Assembly (NCBI GenBank): GCA_033439265.1
Contig: JAVTVX010000020.1
Coordinates: 17,130,001 to 17,194,000 of the forward strand
Direction of reading: 5' to 3'
Source: Dillenia suffruticosa
Lineage: Eukaryota; Streptophyta; Magnoliopsida; Dilleniales; Dilleniaceae
Length of the DNA: 64,000 bases
Below are positions 43,589-55,460 of this stretch, piece after piece (the first letter of the stretch is position 1; each line of letters opens with the position of its first letter). Both the position numbers and the translations under genes were made by a program. Under the pieces are notes generated by a model that did no database searches, had not been told where the DNA came from, and saw only the letters and a list, made by a program, of their open reading frames with translations.

Positions 43589-46500
43589 CTATGCAGTGAA
43601 CAACTGAGTGTACTATCTCCTCATAGTCTCTTCTGGCTCCCAGGTCTCCTCCTCGACCTGGTCGCTTCGCCACAAAACACGAACTAATGGGACTTCCTTG
43701 CTCCGCAGTTTCCTAATTTGGCAGTTAATGATGGCCACGGGCTGAACAGGTAAGGTCAAATCCTCCCGCAGCTCAACTGGTGGGGGCTCTAGCACATGTG
43801 AAGGATCTGTCATATACTTCCTAAGTATTGAGACATGGAAGACATCATGTATGCGTAATAACTCCTCGGGCAGCTCCAATCTATATACCACACTCCTGAT
43901 CCTCTCAAGGATACGGAATGGCCCAACATACCTGGGGCTCAACTTGCCTCGTTGCCTAAACCGAATCACCCCTTTTCAGGGCGAGATCTGCAAAAATACC
44001 ATGTCTCCAACCTCGAACTCAAGAGGTCTCCGCCTCCGATCTACATACATCTTCTACCGATCTTGGGCAGCCTTCATCTTCTCGCGGATGATCCTCACCT
44101 TCTCCTTCGTCTCCTCAACAAGCTCGATGCTGCTGAGTCGCCTCTCACCTACCTCATCCCAACACTGAGGAGTCCTGCATCTCCTTCCATACAAAGTCTC
44201 ATACGGTGGCATCCCAATACTCGCCTGGTAGCTATTGTTATAAGCAAACTCCACTAATGGCAAATGTCGATCCCAGCTATCATGAAAATCTATCACGCAG
44301 GCTCTCAACATACCCTCGACCGTCTGTATGGTCCTCTCTAATTGTCCATTAGTCTGAGAATGATAAGCTGTGCTGAAATTCAGTTTAGTGCCAAACGCCT
44401 CGTGCAACCGGGGCCAAAACCTAGACGCGAACCTGGGGTCTCGGTCTGAAACAATTGACATGGGTATCCTGTGCAATCAGACAATGATGTAAATGTAGAG
44501 GCGTGCCAACGCCTCCAATGAATGATCATTGCGGATGGGGATAAAATGTACAGATTTGGTGAGTTGATCGACAATCACCCAAATCGCATCGTACTGTACA
44601 GAAGTTCGCGGCAATCTCATCACGAAGTCTATAGTAATATACTCTCATTTCCACTCAGGAATGGGAAGAGGCTGTAACTTGCCTGTTGGTCTCTGATGCT
44701 CGGCTTTCACCTGTTGACATACCAAGTATCGAGCTACAAACTCTGTTATCTCCCGCTTCATACCCGAATACCAATAGCTACCTCTGATGGTTTGGTACAT
44801 CTTTGTACCCCCGGGATGCATAGCATATGCTGAAGAATGAGCCTCCTCAAGGATGGCTTGCCGAAGATCAGCCTCGGCTGGGATGCACACCCTGTCTCGA
44901 AATACCATGAGTCCATCATCACGGACTCGGAAGTCTTTGCCCTCTCCACTGCGGATCTTGTCGTAAATACCTCGGAGTTCCTCGTCAGATCCCTGAAGCT
45001 CCCTAATGCGATAGAGTAACATCGGCCGCACCTCGAACCTAGCTAGTTTACTCGTCGGTCGCACCTCGAACCTAGCTAGTAGTGCTTCCTGACTGTCGCT
45101 AGCCAAACTGACTCCTAAAGCCCGGAGTCCCACCAAGTAAGAGACATACGCACTCTCTGCTGTCTGAGAAGAAGGAGCTGAAAACGACTTCTAGCTCAAG
45201 GCATCTGCCACAACGTTCGCCTTGCCCGGGTGATAATCAATAATCAAATCATAGTCCTTCAGTAACTCTAACCATCGCCTTTGCCTGAAGTTCAACTCCC
45301 TCTAAGGGAACAAGTATTTCAAGCTCTTGTGATCAATGAAGACCCTGCAGGTTACTCCATACAGATAATGACGCCATATCTTTAATGCAAAAACTATGGC
45401 TGCCAACTCCAAATCATGAGTAGGGTAGTTCAACTCATATTTCTTCAACTGTCGAGAAGCATAAGCAATCACCCGACCATCCTACATCAAAACGTAGCCC
45501 AATCCCTGCCTGCTGGAATTGCTGTACACAACGTACTCTCAGCTACTAGTGGGGAGAGCTAAAATTGGTGTCGATATCAATCATCGTTTGAGTTCCTAAA
45601 AGCTCGTCTCACAGTAATTGTCCCGAATGAACTTAATGTCCTTCTGCGTCAATCTAGAAAGTGGAGCAGCGATCAGTGAGAATCCTTCTACGAACCGCCG
45701 GTAATACTCTGCTAGACCAAGGAAGCTCCGAACCTCAGTTACTGTCTACGGCTGCTCCCACCTCAGTATGGTCTCAACTTTCTATGGATCAACATAAATA
45801 CCCTCTACAGAAATAATATGGCCAAGAAAACCAATCTACCTCCGCCAAAATTTGCATTTAGTAAATTTGGATACAACTGTCGCTCGCAGAGAATCTGCAA
45901 GACTGCCCTAAGGTGCTGCACATACTCCTCATCGCTCTGCGAGTATATAAGGATGTCGTCAATAAATACAATGACAAACCGATCCAGAAAGTCATGGAAA
46001 ACCCGATTCATCAGATCCATAAAGGCAGCTGGTGCGTTGGTTAACCCAAACGGCATAACCAAGAACTCATAGTATCCATAGCGGGCGCGGAATATGGTCT
46101 TGGGTACATCCTCAGCCCTGATTCGCAACTGATGATAACCAGATTAAAGGTCGATCTTCGAGAAAACCTTCGCTCCTTGAAGCTGATCAAATAGGTCATC
46201 AATACATGGCATTGGATAACGATTCTTGATGGTAACCTTGTTTAGCTGCCGGTAATCTACGCACAACCGTAGGGTCCCGTCCTTCGTCTTCACGAACAAC
46301 ACCGGAGCACCCCAAGGCGAAGTGTTCGGACGGATAAAACCCTTGTCCAGCAACTCCTACAACTGGACCTTGAGGACTCTAAGCTCAGCTGGCGCCATTC
46401 TGTATGGCGGAATAGATATGGGAGTAGTCTCTAGAGTTAGATCAATCTTAAAATCAAACTCCCGAACTGGTAGAAGTCTGAGTAGCTTCTCGAGAAATAC

Positions 46501-47009
46501 ATCTGGGAACTCCTGCACCACTGGGACCTCGTCAAGCCTCGGCCCCTCCACTGTGGTGTCAATAACATGAGCCAGGTATGTCATGCACCCTTGGTGTATC
46601 AATCGCTTGGCCTTCATTACCGATACAACACAACGAGGTAACGCTCGCATCTCGCCTGAGAATCTCAACAACGGCCCCTCAGGTCTCTGAAACTCTACTT
46701 CTTTGGTGAAACAATCCACTGAAGCTCTATACATACTCAGCCAATCCATCCCCAGGATGGCATCGAAGTTCGTCATCTCGAGTAGAATCAAGTCTGCCTC
46801 AAGTACTGCATCTTTGACCATGACCTCGCTCCCACTGTAGACAGAATCTCTAAATATCTGCTCACCGAGAGGAGTGATGACCAATATCTACTCATCAAGT
46901 GGCGACAAAGGCCTACCCAACCAGTGGGCAAAAGATGTTCTCACATAAAAATAGTTCGACCCGATGTCAATAAGGACCCGAGCGTCGACTCCCCATATTT
47001 TCAAAACAC
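43589..47009 (-). pseudogene. pol: Element D pol, broken
   Basis: Protease GVDARVLIDIGSNYFYV (catalytic D-T-G changed to D-I-G) just after 47009. RT at 46360-45800 with [20 protein letters not shown] and [13 protein letters not shown]. RNase H near 45500-45300; integrase 45130-44050 with [16 protein letters not shown] and a modified DGQSERT motif. The tail [16 protein letters not shown] ends at the stop 43589-43591. Several TAG codons stand where element C has CAG (for example the K-V-Q-L-stop-E-L-L-D site near 46354). Frameshifts also occur near 45850. Confidence 0.92.
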
Positions 47010-47192
47010 CTAATGTGAGAAAATAAAAGGATCAGTTAATAAATATGAAAGAAAACACATGCCCACATATATATACATATCAAAATATATGTACAAACCA
47101 ACATAGTTAAGCCTCTAAGACTTCAACTAGTGATGGTTCTCAAAGAAAGTACATGGAAAATCTCTAAATATGGGGATCAGTGGGAGGAGCAC
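47010..47192 (-). other. Element D: candidate gag-pro intron, 183 bp
   Basis: Minus-strand donor GTGATTATTG|GTGCTCC at 47193/47192 and acceptor TTCTCACATTAG|GTGTTTTG at 47010/47009. Joining gives Val-Ile-Ile-Gly-Val-Leu-Lys-Ile. The unspliced Gag frame stops at 47164-47166. The bulged hairpin (TAGTTGA, bulged A, GTCT pairing with AGGC and TTAACTA) lies at 47101-47131, about 90 nt before the acceptor. Confidence 0.66.
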
Positions 47193-48556
47193 CAATAATC
47201 ACGTCAGGATCCGCTTGAGCGTCCTCCTATATCATCGAGTATATACGGGCCTATGTCCTTTGCTGCTGTCGGGATGGTCCTGGCACCGTATTGCTCCTGA
47301 CTGCTGTCCGTGGAGTGGTGTGACTCGAGTGCATAGGCGCTCCCTGCTGTCCTTCTCGGGGAACAATTGAGTGTCCTGAACCTGTCTGACCTCCAAATCC
47401 TAACTTAGGGCAGGTGCTCCTGATGTGCCCTAGCTTCCCATACCGGAAGCATGTAACAGGTATCCTACACTCTCCAAAAGAGTGGTGTCTACTACATCGG
47501 CGGTAAAAGGGGTGCCGCTGAGCTGAAGTCTGAGTAGTGTCTTAGGGCTGGTGCTCTGAACCCCTGAGATCGTGATCCCTGCCTAGAATATGTCTGTCTC
47601 GGCTAAGAAGGGCCTCCATGATATCCTAAAGTCCTGCCTTTCTTCGAGCCTTGGTCCATAGAAAACCCATACCTCTTCTTCCTCTGCTCTCTGCTCTCCT
47701 GTTGCTTGCCCTCGGCATGGACAATCTCCTCTGCCCGATGTGCCGAGTCCACTATATCCGTAAAGGAGAGACTAGGAGTCACTGTCATGTATCTCCTGAT
47801 ATTCAAGTTAAGGCCGTCCTCAAACATGAACCGTAGCTACTTTGGCGTCGCCAGGTCTGGAACAAAAGCAACTAGCCTTCGTAACTAGGCCTCGTACTCC
47901 GTGACCGACCTCGCACCCAGATGCAAGTGCAAAAATTCCGCCCTCTTGCGGTCTTGCTGGTACTCAAAAAAATACGTGTGATCAAACTCCCACAGGAAAT
48001 CCTCCCATCGTAAGGGCTCGGTAGCATCATCACAAATCGCCTCCCACCAAGTGAGGGTATCACCATCTAAGAGTCTCACTGCTACTCGAAGCCGATAGTC
48101 CTCGTTAAACTCCAGATCAGTCAAAATTCTATGGGTACGGTTGATCCAGTGCTTCGCTACTATGGGATCACCGGCTCCCGCGAACTCCGTGCATCCTAAC
48201 TGCCTCGCCTCCTTCACCAATTGGGTAAGCTCATGAATACGCCTCAAGGTGGAGGAGGTAGTGTCACTAGGTCCTGAAATAGTGGATGGATCAACTACCG
48301 GTGGAGGCTCCAGTATAACTGGAGGTGGTACGGCCGTAGGGGTTAGCACGGCCATCAATGGTGGTGGCATCTGAATACCATGTGTAGTGTACCATTCAAA
48401 CACCTATCTATAGGCATCCAGTGGTGGTGGTGGTGGAGCTGTGGCTGTAGTAGCTAGTGGAGTGGGTACTGGAGGTGGTGCGTGTGAAGAAGTCGCATCC
48501 TCTGGTACTCCAGTAGGTTCGGTAGGTGTAAAACGTGTACCTCGCCTAGTCGTCAT
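47193..48556 (-). pseudogene. gag: Element D gag, with stops
   Basis: Starts at 48556 with Met-Thr-Thr-Arg-Arg-Gly. The core is recognisable (ELTQLVKEARQLGCTEF, KHWINRTHRILTDLEF, WWEAI, FDHTYFFEYQQDRKRAEF, FMFEDGLNLNIRRYM), followed by a decayed zinc-knuckle region around 47440-47530. At least three in-frame TAG codons (near 48404, 47886 and 47838), two of them at positions that are Gln in element C. Ends EDAQADPDVII before the donor. Confidence 0.9.
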
Positions 48557-48842
48557 ACTTTTGTGGGGAAATAAAATCCATTAGATAAAAGGGTAAATTT
48601 TAGGGTTAACTGACCCTCTAAAATAAAGGAAACATCTGGTTTAGGAACCAATGGAAAAGATGTATTAGGTTAGATACGACCCGTATCTAACCCCTTAAAA
48701 ATGGATGAACTCATCTGCCTATGACCATGTACTGGAATTTCATGACTGTATCGTAACTCTCACATGCATTGAGAACTTTCAACACCAAGTTATTTAGGAA
48801 TATTTTCAAAATCATTTCATAAGGCATAGCTCTAAACCAAGA

Positions 48843-48856
48843 GCTCTGATACCAAC
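48843..48856 (-). promoter_or_regulatory. Element D primer-binding site
   Basis: Minus strand TTGGTATCAGAGC, complementary to initiator Met-tRNA, four bases inside the LTR. Confidence 0.88.
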
Positions 48857-48860
48857 CGAG

Positions 48861-51800
48861 TGGTCATGCCCCGACCCACCCCCGGGCCGAGCACGTGAGC
48901 AACCGCCGTGACATCTCAATGCACGGGCACAACCCTCCGAGACATCGATGCATCGTAAGGCTAAAAACACATATGTCCAAATCAGTTTACAAAATCACAT
49001 GAGTTCCCAAGTAATAAAAGTAAAATATCTCAATGTGCCTCAAATACATAAATATGTAAACCCAAGATGAGAGTTACCATTTACATGCACCAATAGTAAT
49101 ATGTAGTCATCCCCAAGCAAATAAGTACAATTATCAAACTAATACTTCAAAATAATATGATAACCTCAAATTGAATACAGCAGAAGAAACGGGTAACCAT
49201 ACCTCAGCCTAGTGTCCAATATAAGTCCAACGAAATCAAGTCTCTACCATTCCCTCGATCCAAGACTGTACCGGTGAAAGGGAAAGTGAAGGGTGAGTAT
49301 CTATGGGAGGATACTCATCAAGTGAGGGAATTGATATCGTGCTATCAATATCAAGTGTGAACTTGGAGTGTCAAGGCATGTAATACAATATCAAGTATAC
49401 GAAAAACAGCGTACAGTTTTAACATAGCTCAAGGCACACATCGAAAAATAATATATGCATCCATCCATATATCAAGTCACATATGTAGAGCCGACCGAAC
49501 AAACAACCCCACCAATAGTCTACCTCAACCAAGAACGAGCGCATTGGGGGTTTTCACAATACAAATATCAAATAATAGCTCTCTACCCCATTGTTAGCCA
49601 CAGGCTACTCCAACTAATCTGTGAATAATAATAACAATATATATATTTATATCTATAAATAGTCGGTCGTGTATGATGCCCCACCCAGTGCTGATAGAGG
49701 TAAACTCATGTCCTCCCCGATGAGGGTCAACCTAGAACAACCATACACATGACAATTTGGTAGATACTCCAGCTGAAGCGTATCCGGGCACAAGGGGTGC
49801 CTCTACCAAATGTCTTTCGTAGTTACGGAATGTTATAGGAAGCATATCACAATTTTATCAAGTCGACTAGGCACGTAGCGCCATGCATCATATCATCACG
49901 TCGGCAGGGCATACAGCCCCATACATCGTATCATAACGTCGGCTAGGCGTACAACCCAAATAGTATATGTAAATCCATTCAAAACCATGTGCCAATACAA
50001 CAGGAGCATTTAAAACATGTCAATATGTCAAAAATGTGGCACAATATCCAATTATCAAACTCATGGATGTGTATCAATAAAATCAGTAGTTGGGACACTC
50101 CAATGGTCACAAAAACATGTATATATATACTTATCAAAATCCAAAAATTTAGTTTTCACACGTATAGAAATCATGTCATTTAAAAATCGGTAAAACATAA
50201 TTTGTCAATCAATAAGAGATGTCAAAGTCCCACTCACAGTATGGAGGAGGGTAGATCACTCCCCTCAATACCACTATAACAGCAAATGGAACTCACTTGA
50301 GTCGATTATCAATCACGTCACTACAATGATCATATATGCACACATATGTCATTATAGGAAAATATATGTAATAAATTGCACTTAACAATTTCTTAGTTTA
50401 AGGCCAAGTTTTAGGGTATTTTAAATAAATCTCTAAGTGTATTTGTACAAAAATATCAAATTTTTCAAAGTTTGGTCCGGTCAAAATCACTGTAAGGACA
50501 TCGTGCTCATGCCGCGCCCATGTCGGCCCATTGCCTGGCGCCCATGCGCATAAAGCCTATGTCCCTGCATGGTAGAAATGACTTAGCTCTTTGCCCATAG
50601 CTCCAAATTAAGAGAAATGTTGATATGTTGTAGAAAATGTCGGGCCCTATAACTTTCATGTTATACATTTTCTCAAAATCTCATCACAGAATTTCCGAAA
50701 ATACTCATTTTGTTTCTGTCGCGTTCTATATTCAGATTCTGTCCTATTTTTGTGCAGAAACCATAACCTTCACTCTACTTATCTAAACTTATTGAAATTT
50801 AAATATGTTATACCTAAGACATAAATCTACAACTTTCATGTTTTGACTTTTACTCAATTATGCCAAGGAAGGGGTTGAAATAATTTATGATCAGAACTGT
50901 CTGATTTCAATTGGAAACAAGGTTTCTGTCAAAACTTCTTTAGGAAAAAGGGTATAACTTTTGATTCCCTTGTGTGGATTGACTGAACGTTTTATATGTT
51001 ATAGGCAAGGAGATATCTACAACTTTTATGTTTTGAGTTTCTCTAAAATAGGACTGGAAAAGGGTCGTTTTTGCACACTATTTTTATGTTCCGAAACAAA
51101 ACAACTTTCTGTCGCGTTTTAGGAAAAGTGTCATAACTTTTGGCACAAGTATCAGATTAAGGTAGTTCTTATCACATTGGCAAGATATGACCTAGATCTA
51201 AAATTTACTTAACTAGAGCATTTGCTAATTTAGACTGTAAGATGCATCAAAACAGAGGTAAATTCACGAATAGAACTAAGAATAGAATTTAAAACGGGAC
51301 AGAAATCTCTTTACCTAAAGCTTGGAATTTTAAGTCCACCAATCTTCACCTCAAGGCCCTTTCTTCCTTTTTTGCAACTTGATTCGGCCTTCCTTAAAAT
51401 CATGAGACAAGGCTTAGCTTGGCTTAATTCGACATGTGCTAAAGAAAATGAAGAAAGAACATGTTCTTACCTAAGGAAGCTTGAAGAAGGGTTGCTAAAA
51501 TTCCAGATTTCCTCTCTTTGAGGCTCTTGGTTTTGCTCTTGTTCTCACTAACAAGTGTTCTCTTTTGGTTTTAGCCTTGTAGTATGTTGTTCTAGGATGA
51601 GAATAGGTGGGATTTATGTAAGAATATGAGTGGGCTTTTGTGGAGAAAACGGAGCTTCCTCCTCCCACGGTTTGGACAAGGAAGGCACTTGTTGATCATT
51701 AAATCCTAATTGCACTCAACATGATCTAAGGTCCACAAATCTTGAACTTCTCCATGCAAAATCCCTACCCTTGATTTGCTTCCACACTTTAATCATTGGA

Positions 51801-52203
51801 AAGGTCTTGTCATCCACTATCTCAATCCAAGGGCTTACATTTGCATGCAACTTAAAGCAATTTCCTACCCTTGATCAACTTTCAAAAATTACACATTAGA
51901 GCCAAAATTGCTAACAAGTCCTTTAAATTATAAAAATTTAAATTTGGCCTCCAAAATTTTTTATAATTACACATTAGACCCAAAATTTCATGTTAGGCCT
52001 AATTAAATTTATTAAATGTGAAACTAAGGTTATTGAGTCTCTTTGAGTCAAACTGACCCAAGTTTACATTTTACCGGTAAATTTCTTAGGTCGTTTTATA
52101 GAAAAATTTCTTATTAAAAATTCATGAACGTAGTCGTGGAAATATCATATATATATACATGAACTGGAATACACCATAGGATATACCGAGAGTCGGTGTT
52201 ATA
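48861..52203 (-). repeat. 5' LTR of element D
   Basis: Full-length partner of 40179-43520. Hairpin TGAGTATC/GATACTCA at 49294-49317; CGTAG(C/T)TAC motif near 49820; degenerate ATAACTTT repeats around 50650-51150. Confidence 0.93.
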
Positions 52204-53263
52204 CATTATTTGTCGGAATTCTACAAGTCCCAATTCCTTTCGCCTCAATCTTCGAGTTGCCACCAACTTAAACCCATTTGGCCCCCACTGGCATCTTTCG
52301 AAAATATGTGAATAGATAACAATCCCATAAGAAATGGTCGATTGCACCTGAATTAATAACCTAGTCAGAGTTAGATCCTACCATGAAAGTACACAACAAA
52401 ACATGTACAAATGAGGTAAAAAAGGTATATACCCTTTTGGGCTCTTTGCAATCTTTTGCAAAGTGTCCTTTCTTGTCGCAATTGAAACACTTGACGTTTA
52501 TCATGTTTTTGACTTGACTTTTCCCATTCTTCTTGAACTTCTTGGATTTATTTTTGAAATCCTTTTTCTTGAATTCCCTTTTTATCTTTCCCAATATAAA
52601 AACATTCTCAGCAACATATGCTTTCAAGGAATTCTTGATATTTATGATTTCTACTTTCAAAAACAAATGTCGTGCGATATCATCAAAGGTCTTGATTTTC
52701 ACATTGTAGCGTAAATTGACCTTCATCAATTGCTACTCATCATCTAGTAAAGATTGAACAGCTTAAACTTATTGTTCCTTCGTAAGAGCTTGTCCAAATG
52801 ATTTCAAATTTGAGATCATGCATGACATTTCATGCAAATGATGACTCATTTGATGATCATTCTTCTTGGTATAATTCTCAAATCTAAGAATCATCCCTCT
52901 ACGTTTCTCTAAAAAAAATCACCAAACTTCTTCTTCATCGCATCCCATATGGCTTTGGCAGATTGAAGTATGGAAAAATCCACCATTTGCTCGTCAACCA
53001 TCATACTTAACAATATTACATGAGCTAAGGTATCCTTTCTTTTGAAGGTCTCATATGCCCTTTTTTCTTCCGCTGTGGAATCTTGAGTTGGTTCATTAAC
53101 CACTTGAGATATAGTATCGATCAATTTTTACTCAATCAAGATGAATTGAACCTTCTGTTGCCATATGGCATAATTATCTCCATCAAGTTTAATGTCTTTA
53201 TTCAATTCGGCTGCAATGCCCTTTGTGGTTGTTGCTATTTACATCATGCAATTGTGTATCCAT
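52204..53263 (-). pseudogene. gag: Copia gag and start of protease
   Basis: Start codon at 53263 (Met-Asp-Thr-Gln). Gag of the copia UBN2/gag-polypeptide type: EEKRAYETFKRKDTLAHVIL, ILQSAKAIWDAMKKKFGD, later KTFDDIARHLFLKVEI, a Lys-rich linker and the zinc knuckle CFNCDKKGHFAKDC at about 52450-52490. The protease begins V-I-N-S-G-A-I-D-H-F (normally D-S-G-A-T-D-H) near 52340, showing loss of the catalytic Asp, and is cut at 52204 by element D. Frameshifts near 52730 and 52910. Confidence 0.88.
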
Positions 53264-54037
53264 TATTAGTATATTTAATCACAACTAGACATTTTTAAAT
53301 TAATAAAACAATTTATTAATGCAAAAACAAACCAAAAACATGCAAATTGCATGTAATCAAATTCATTTATACATGAAATTGATTATTAAAAAAAAATTCT
53401 TTCATTTTAATTAATCTCTTGCAATCATACATTGATGAACAAAGTCATTAGGTTAGTTGTTCCAAATTCTGTAACAGAGAGTACTAGGTAGGTTATCAGG
53501 TATGTGATAAGTTACTTGAATCTCTTAAGTCACCAACTATCTTAGATTTATCCCTATTTTTTGATAGAACCAGCCTAGACATGCTATGTTTTTCACAATA
53601 ATGAAAACAACCTTCCTTCAAACTTTGAACGGTTTGAAAATGTTTCTCGTTTTATTCTTTACAACTCAACAAATTGAGTATCATTTTCTAATTGATTGTA
53701 GTTGATTTTTGTGATTACTTATAATTACATTTTCTAATTCAACCATAGTCAAATTTAATTAAGTTTTCCAAAAATTGACATTCAAATATATTTGAATTAA
53801 AAAAAAAAGATTTTCATGCAAAAAACATTTTGTGGTAAATTTGAATTCAAACATAAGTTCTGATATCATCCATATCCATGGAAACTCTTTCTGATGTGAA
53901 AGATTAGACTAAACCGCAATCACAGAACATATTTAGAGTAACCATGATCATTATAATATTCAAAAAATAAATTGACCAAAATCGAATTCGAACTATAAAA
54001 GAGAACGAGTACAAAATTTTCTTAGCTTTGATACCAA
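53264..54037 (-). other. Copia leader and primer-binding site
   Basis: TTGGTATCAAAGC on the minus strand (54025-54037), one base off the Met-tRNA consensus, abuts the LTR start TGTTAG. The leader has no coding feature. Confidence 0.75.
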
Positions 54038-54715
54038 TGTTAGAAAAAGGCCGTGAGGAGAGTTAAATCGCCGAAATGAACCTTCAAGCTCCTTACTTGA
54101 ATTTATAAGAACAAGCTCTTAAACACTTTGCCCGGATCACTCCAAAATCAACTTCTTCTTAAAACAACTTTGGAGATTTTCTCCGCAACCTACACACCAT
54201 TCTCTCTAGAATGCTTAACTCTCTACTATGCTATCACTTGTTGTGATTGTGGTGTATAGAGAATGAGATTTGGGGTCTCTATTTATAGGCTCGAATATGC
54301 CCATCATAATTGCTATTATATTTATTGCAATGGCGGTTACAAATACCATTATGATTATTATAATGGTTATTGCACTTATTGCAATAGTGGTTACAAGCAT
54401 TATTATGCTCATTATAATTGCCCCAATTAAATTCAAATCTAAATTCAAATGAACCCAATTATGCTTTCTCTTGAGAAAGCAATTTAGCTTATTACATAAC
54501 TATTAAGTTGGTCAAGTTGGTTTAATATTCTAGCATAAGTTTCATCTTATGTGGGTTCAAATCGAACTATCAACACACCATGTGTGTGCCCATGTGGCAG
54601 TCCACGTGTCATGATGACACTCGACACAAACTCATTGGATTTGGAGTTGCAACTTGAACTTTGATCAAGTTAATCTCATGCATCAATTGTTATATTTGTA
54701 TACTTAAATTCAAAT
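54038..54715 (-). repeat. Copia 5' LTR
   Basis: Starts (plus strand) TGTTAGAAAAAGG and merges into ZIP4 exon sequence at about 54716-54722. Contains the TATA box described separately. Confidence 0.75.
54277..54287 (-). promoter_or_regulatory. Copia LTR TATA box
   Basis: TATAAATAGAG on the minus strand is a textbook plant TATA box. The matching site in the 3' LTR (35099-35109) reads CATAAATAGAG, so only the 5' copy keeps the consensus. Confidence 0.6.
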
Positions 54716-54721
54716 ATATCC

Positions 54722-55460
54722 TACATAACCATGCCTTCGTTGTCAATACACTCAGGCTCGGATTCTGATCAGTGGCACATCCCTCAACACACTCTCAAAT
54801 TCATTTCTCTGCAAGTGCGAAGCCGCAACAAACCTGAGAATCTTCAATTTCGGATTCTTGAGCTTGCCAGTTTCGCTTGGCATCTTTGTTAGTCTCAATC
54901 CTTTCTCACAAGCCTCTAAAGCTTCATTTGTGAGGTTTAGAGCTTGATTAATCTTGGTACTCTTATTCCTAGCCAATAAACTCTTCCCAAACATATTGAT
55001 TCACTATAGTCCTATAATTCTCTCCCAATCCAAAAGGTAAATTCTTTGATCTATTCAACAAAGTAACAGCCGGATTCTGATCCAAAACCTCCCATGCCAT
55101 TCTAGATCTACTAATATTTAGATCCATCAGCGGCCTCCTCTCTTCTACAGCAGTAATTGAAGCAATCTCAATGTTCTTAGCTAGATCTGTGGCTTGATCC
55201 AAACAATTGGCGGCAACATCAAATTTGTGAAGATTGTGCCAGATCAAACCGGTCCTGCAGCAAAACAAAGCCAAATTGGCTGCTGAAGATGGAATTCTGG
55301 AGATGCCTTAGGCGAGGAATAACACGTCAGCGGTGACATGATGAAGCTCGACATTCTCTTCGTGTAGCTATGGGTGTAGAGCGTAGGGATGAGAGGAATT
55401 TGAGAGATCGACGCAGGCGTTCCAGAGATGGAAGCACCTCCCGAGAGAGAGCTTGAGAGA
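54722..55460 (-). pseudogene. ZIP4: SPO22/ZIP4-like pseudogene, exon 1 upstream half (N-terminal TPR region)
   Basis: In one frame: SLKLSLGRCFHLWNACVDL, then a TAG stop (55368-55370), V-E-L-H-H-V-T-A-D-V-L-F-L-A, a TAA stop (55308-55310), then TGLIWHNLHKFDVAANCLDQ, MDLNISRSRMAWEV and AVTLLNRSKNL. After a frameshift near 54992 it goes on FGKSLLARN, ALNLTNEALEACEKGLRL and LRFVAASHLQRNEFESV. A second shift near 54775 leads to SLSVLTTKAWL, where the copia LTR cuts it. This is the plant ZIP4 N-terminal order (W-N-A-C-V-D-L, T-G-L-x-W-H, L-L-N-R). No start codon or the usual N-terminal 60 residues are visible upstream, so the 5' end is lost or unrecognisable. Confidence 0.9.

Larger units (their letters stand above)
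40179..52203 (-). mobile_element. Element D: full-length but decayed Ty3/gypsy (Tekay/Del-type), nested in the copia element
   Basis: LTRs at 40179-43520 and 48861-52203 (about 3.34 kb each), with gag, pol, primer site and polypurine tract between. The 5-bp target duplication CATTA stands at 40174-40178 and 52204-52208. On the plus strand the element starts TG and ends TA in both LTRs, so the termini are non-canonical. The LTRs differ by several percent, placing D between old A/copia and young C. Confidence 0.95.
34888..54715 (-). mobile_element. Old Ty1/copia retrotransposon inside ZIP4 exon 1, carrying a SINE and gypsy element D
   Basis: LTR-like ends at about 34888-35620 and 54038-54715 align with each other (for example CAAGCTCCTTGCTTG/CAAGCTCCTTACTTG and CACTCCAAAATCAACTTC). 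Coding order on the minus strand is gag and protease (53263-52204), then integrase, RT and RNase H (40178-36977), interrupted by element D. With D and the SINE removed the coding part is about 4.1 kb, normal for copia. LTRs differ by roughly a fifth, so the insertion is old. Its outer ends are eroded and no target duplication is visible. Confidence 0.85.
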
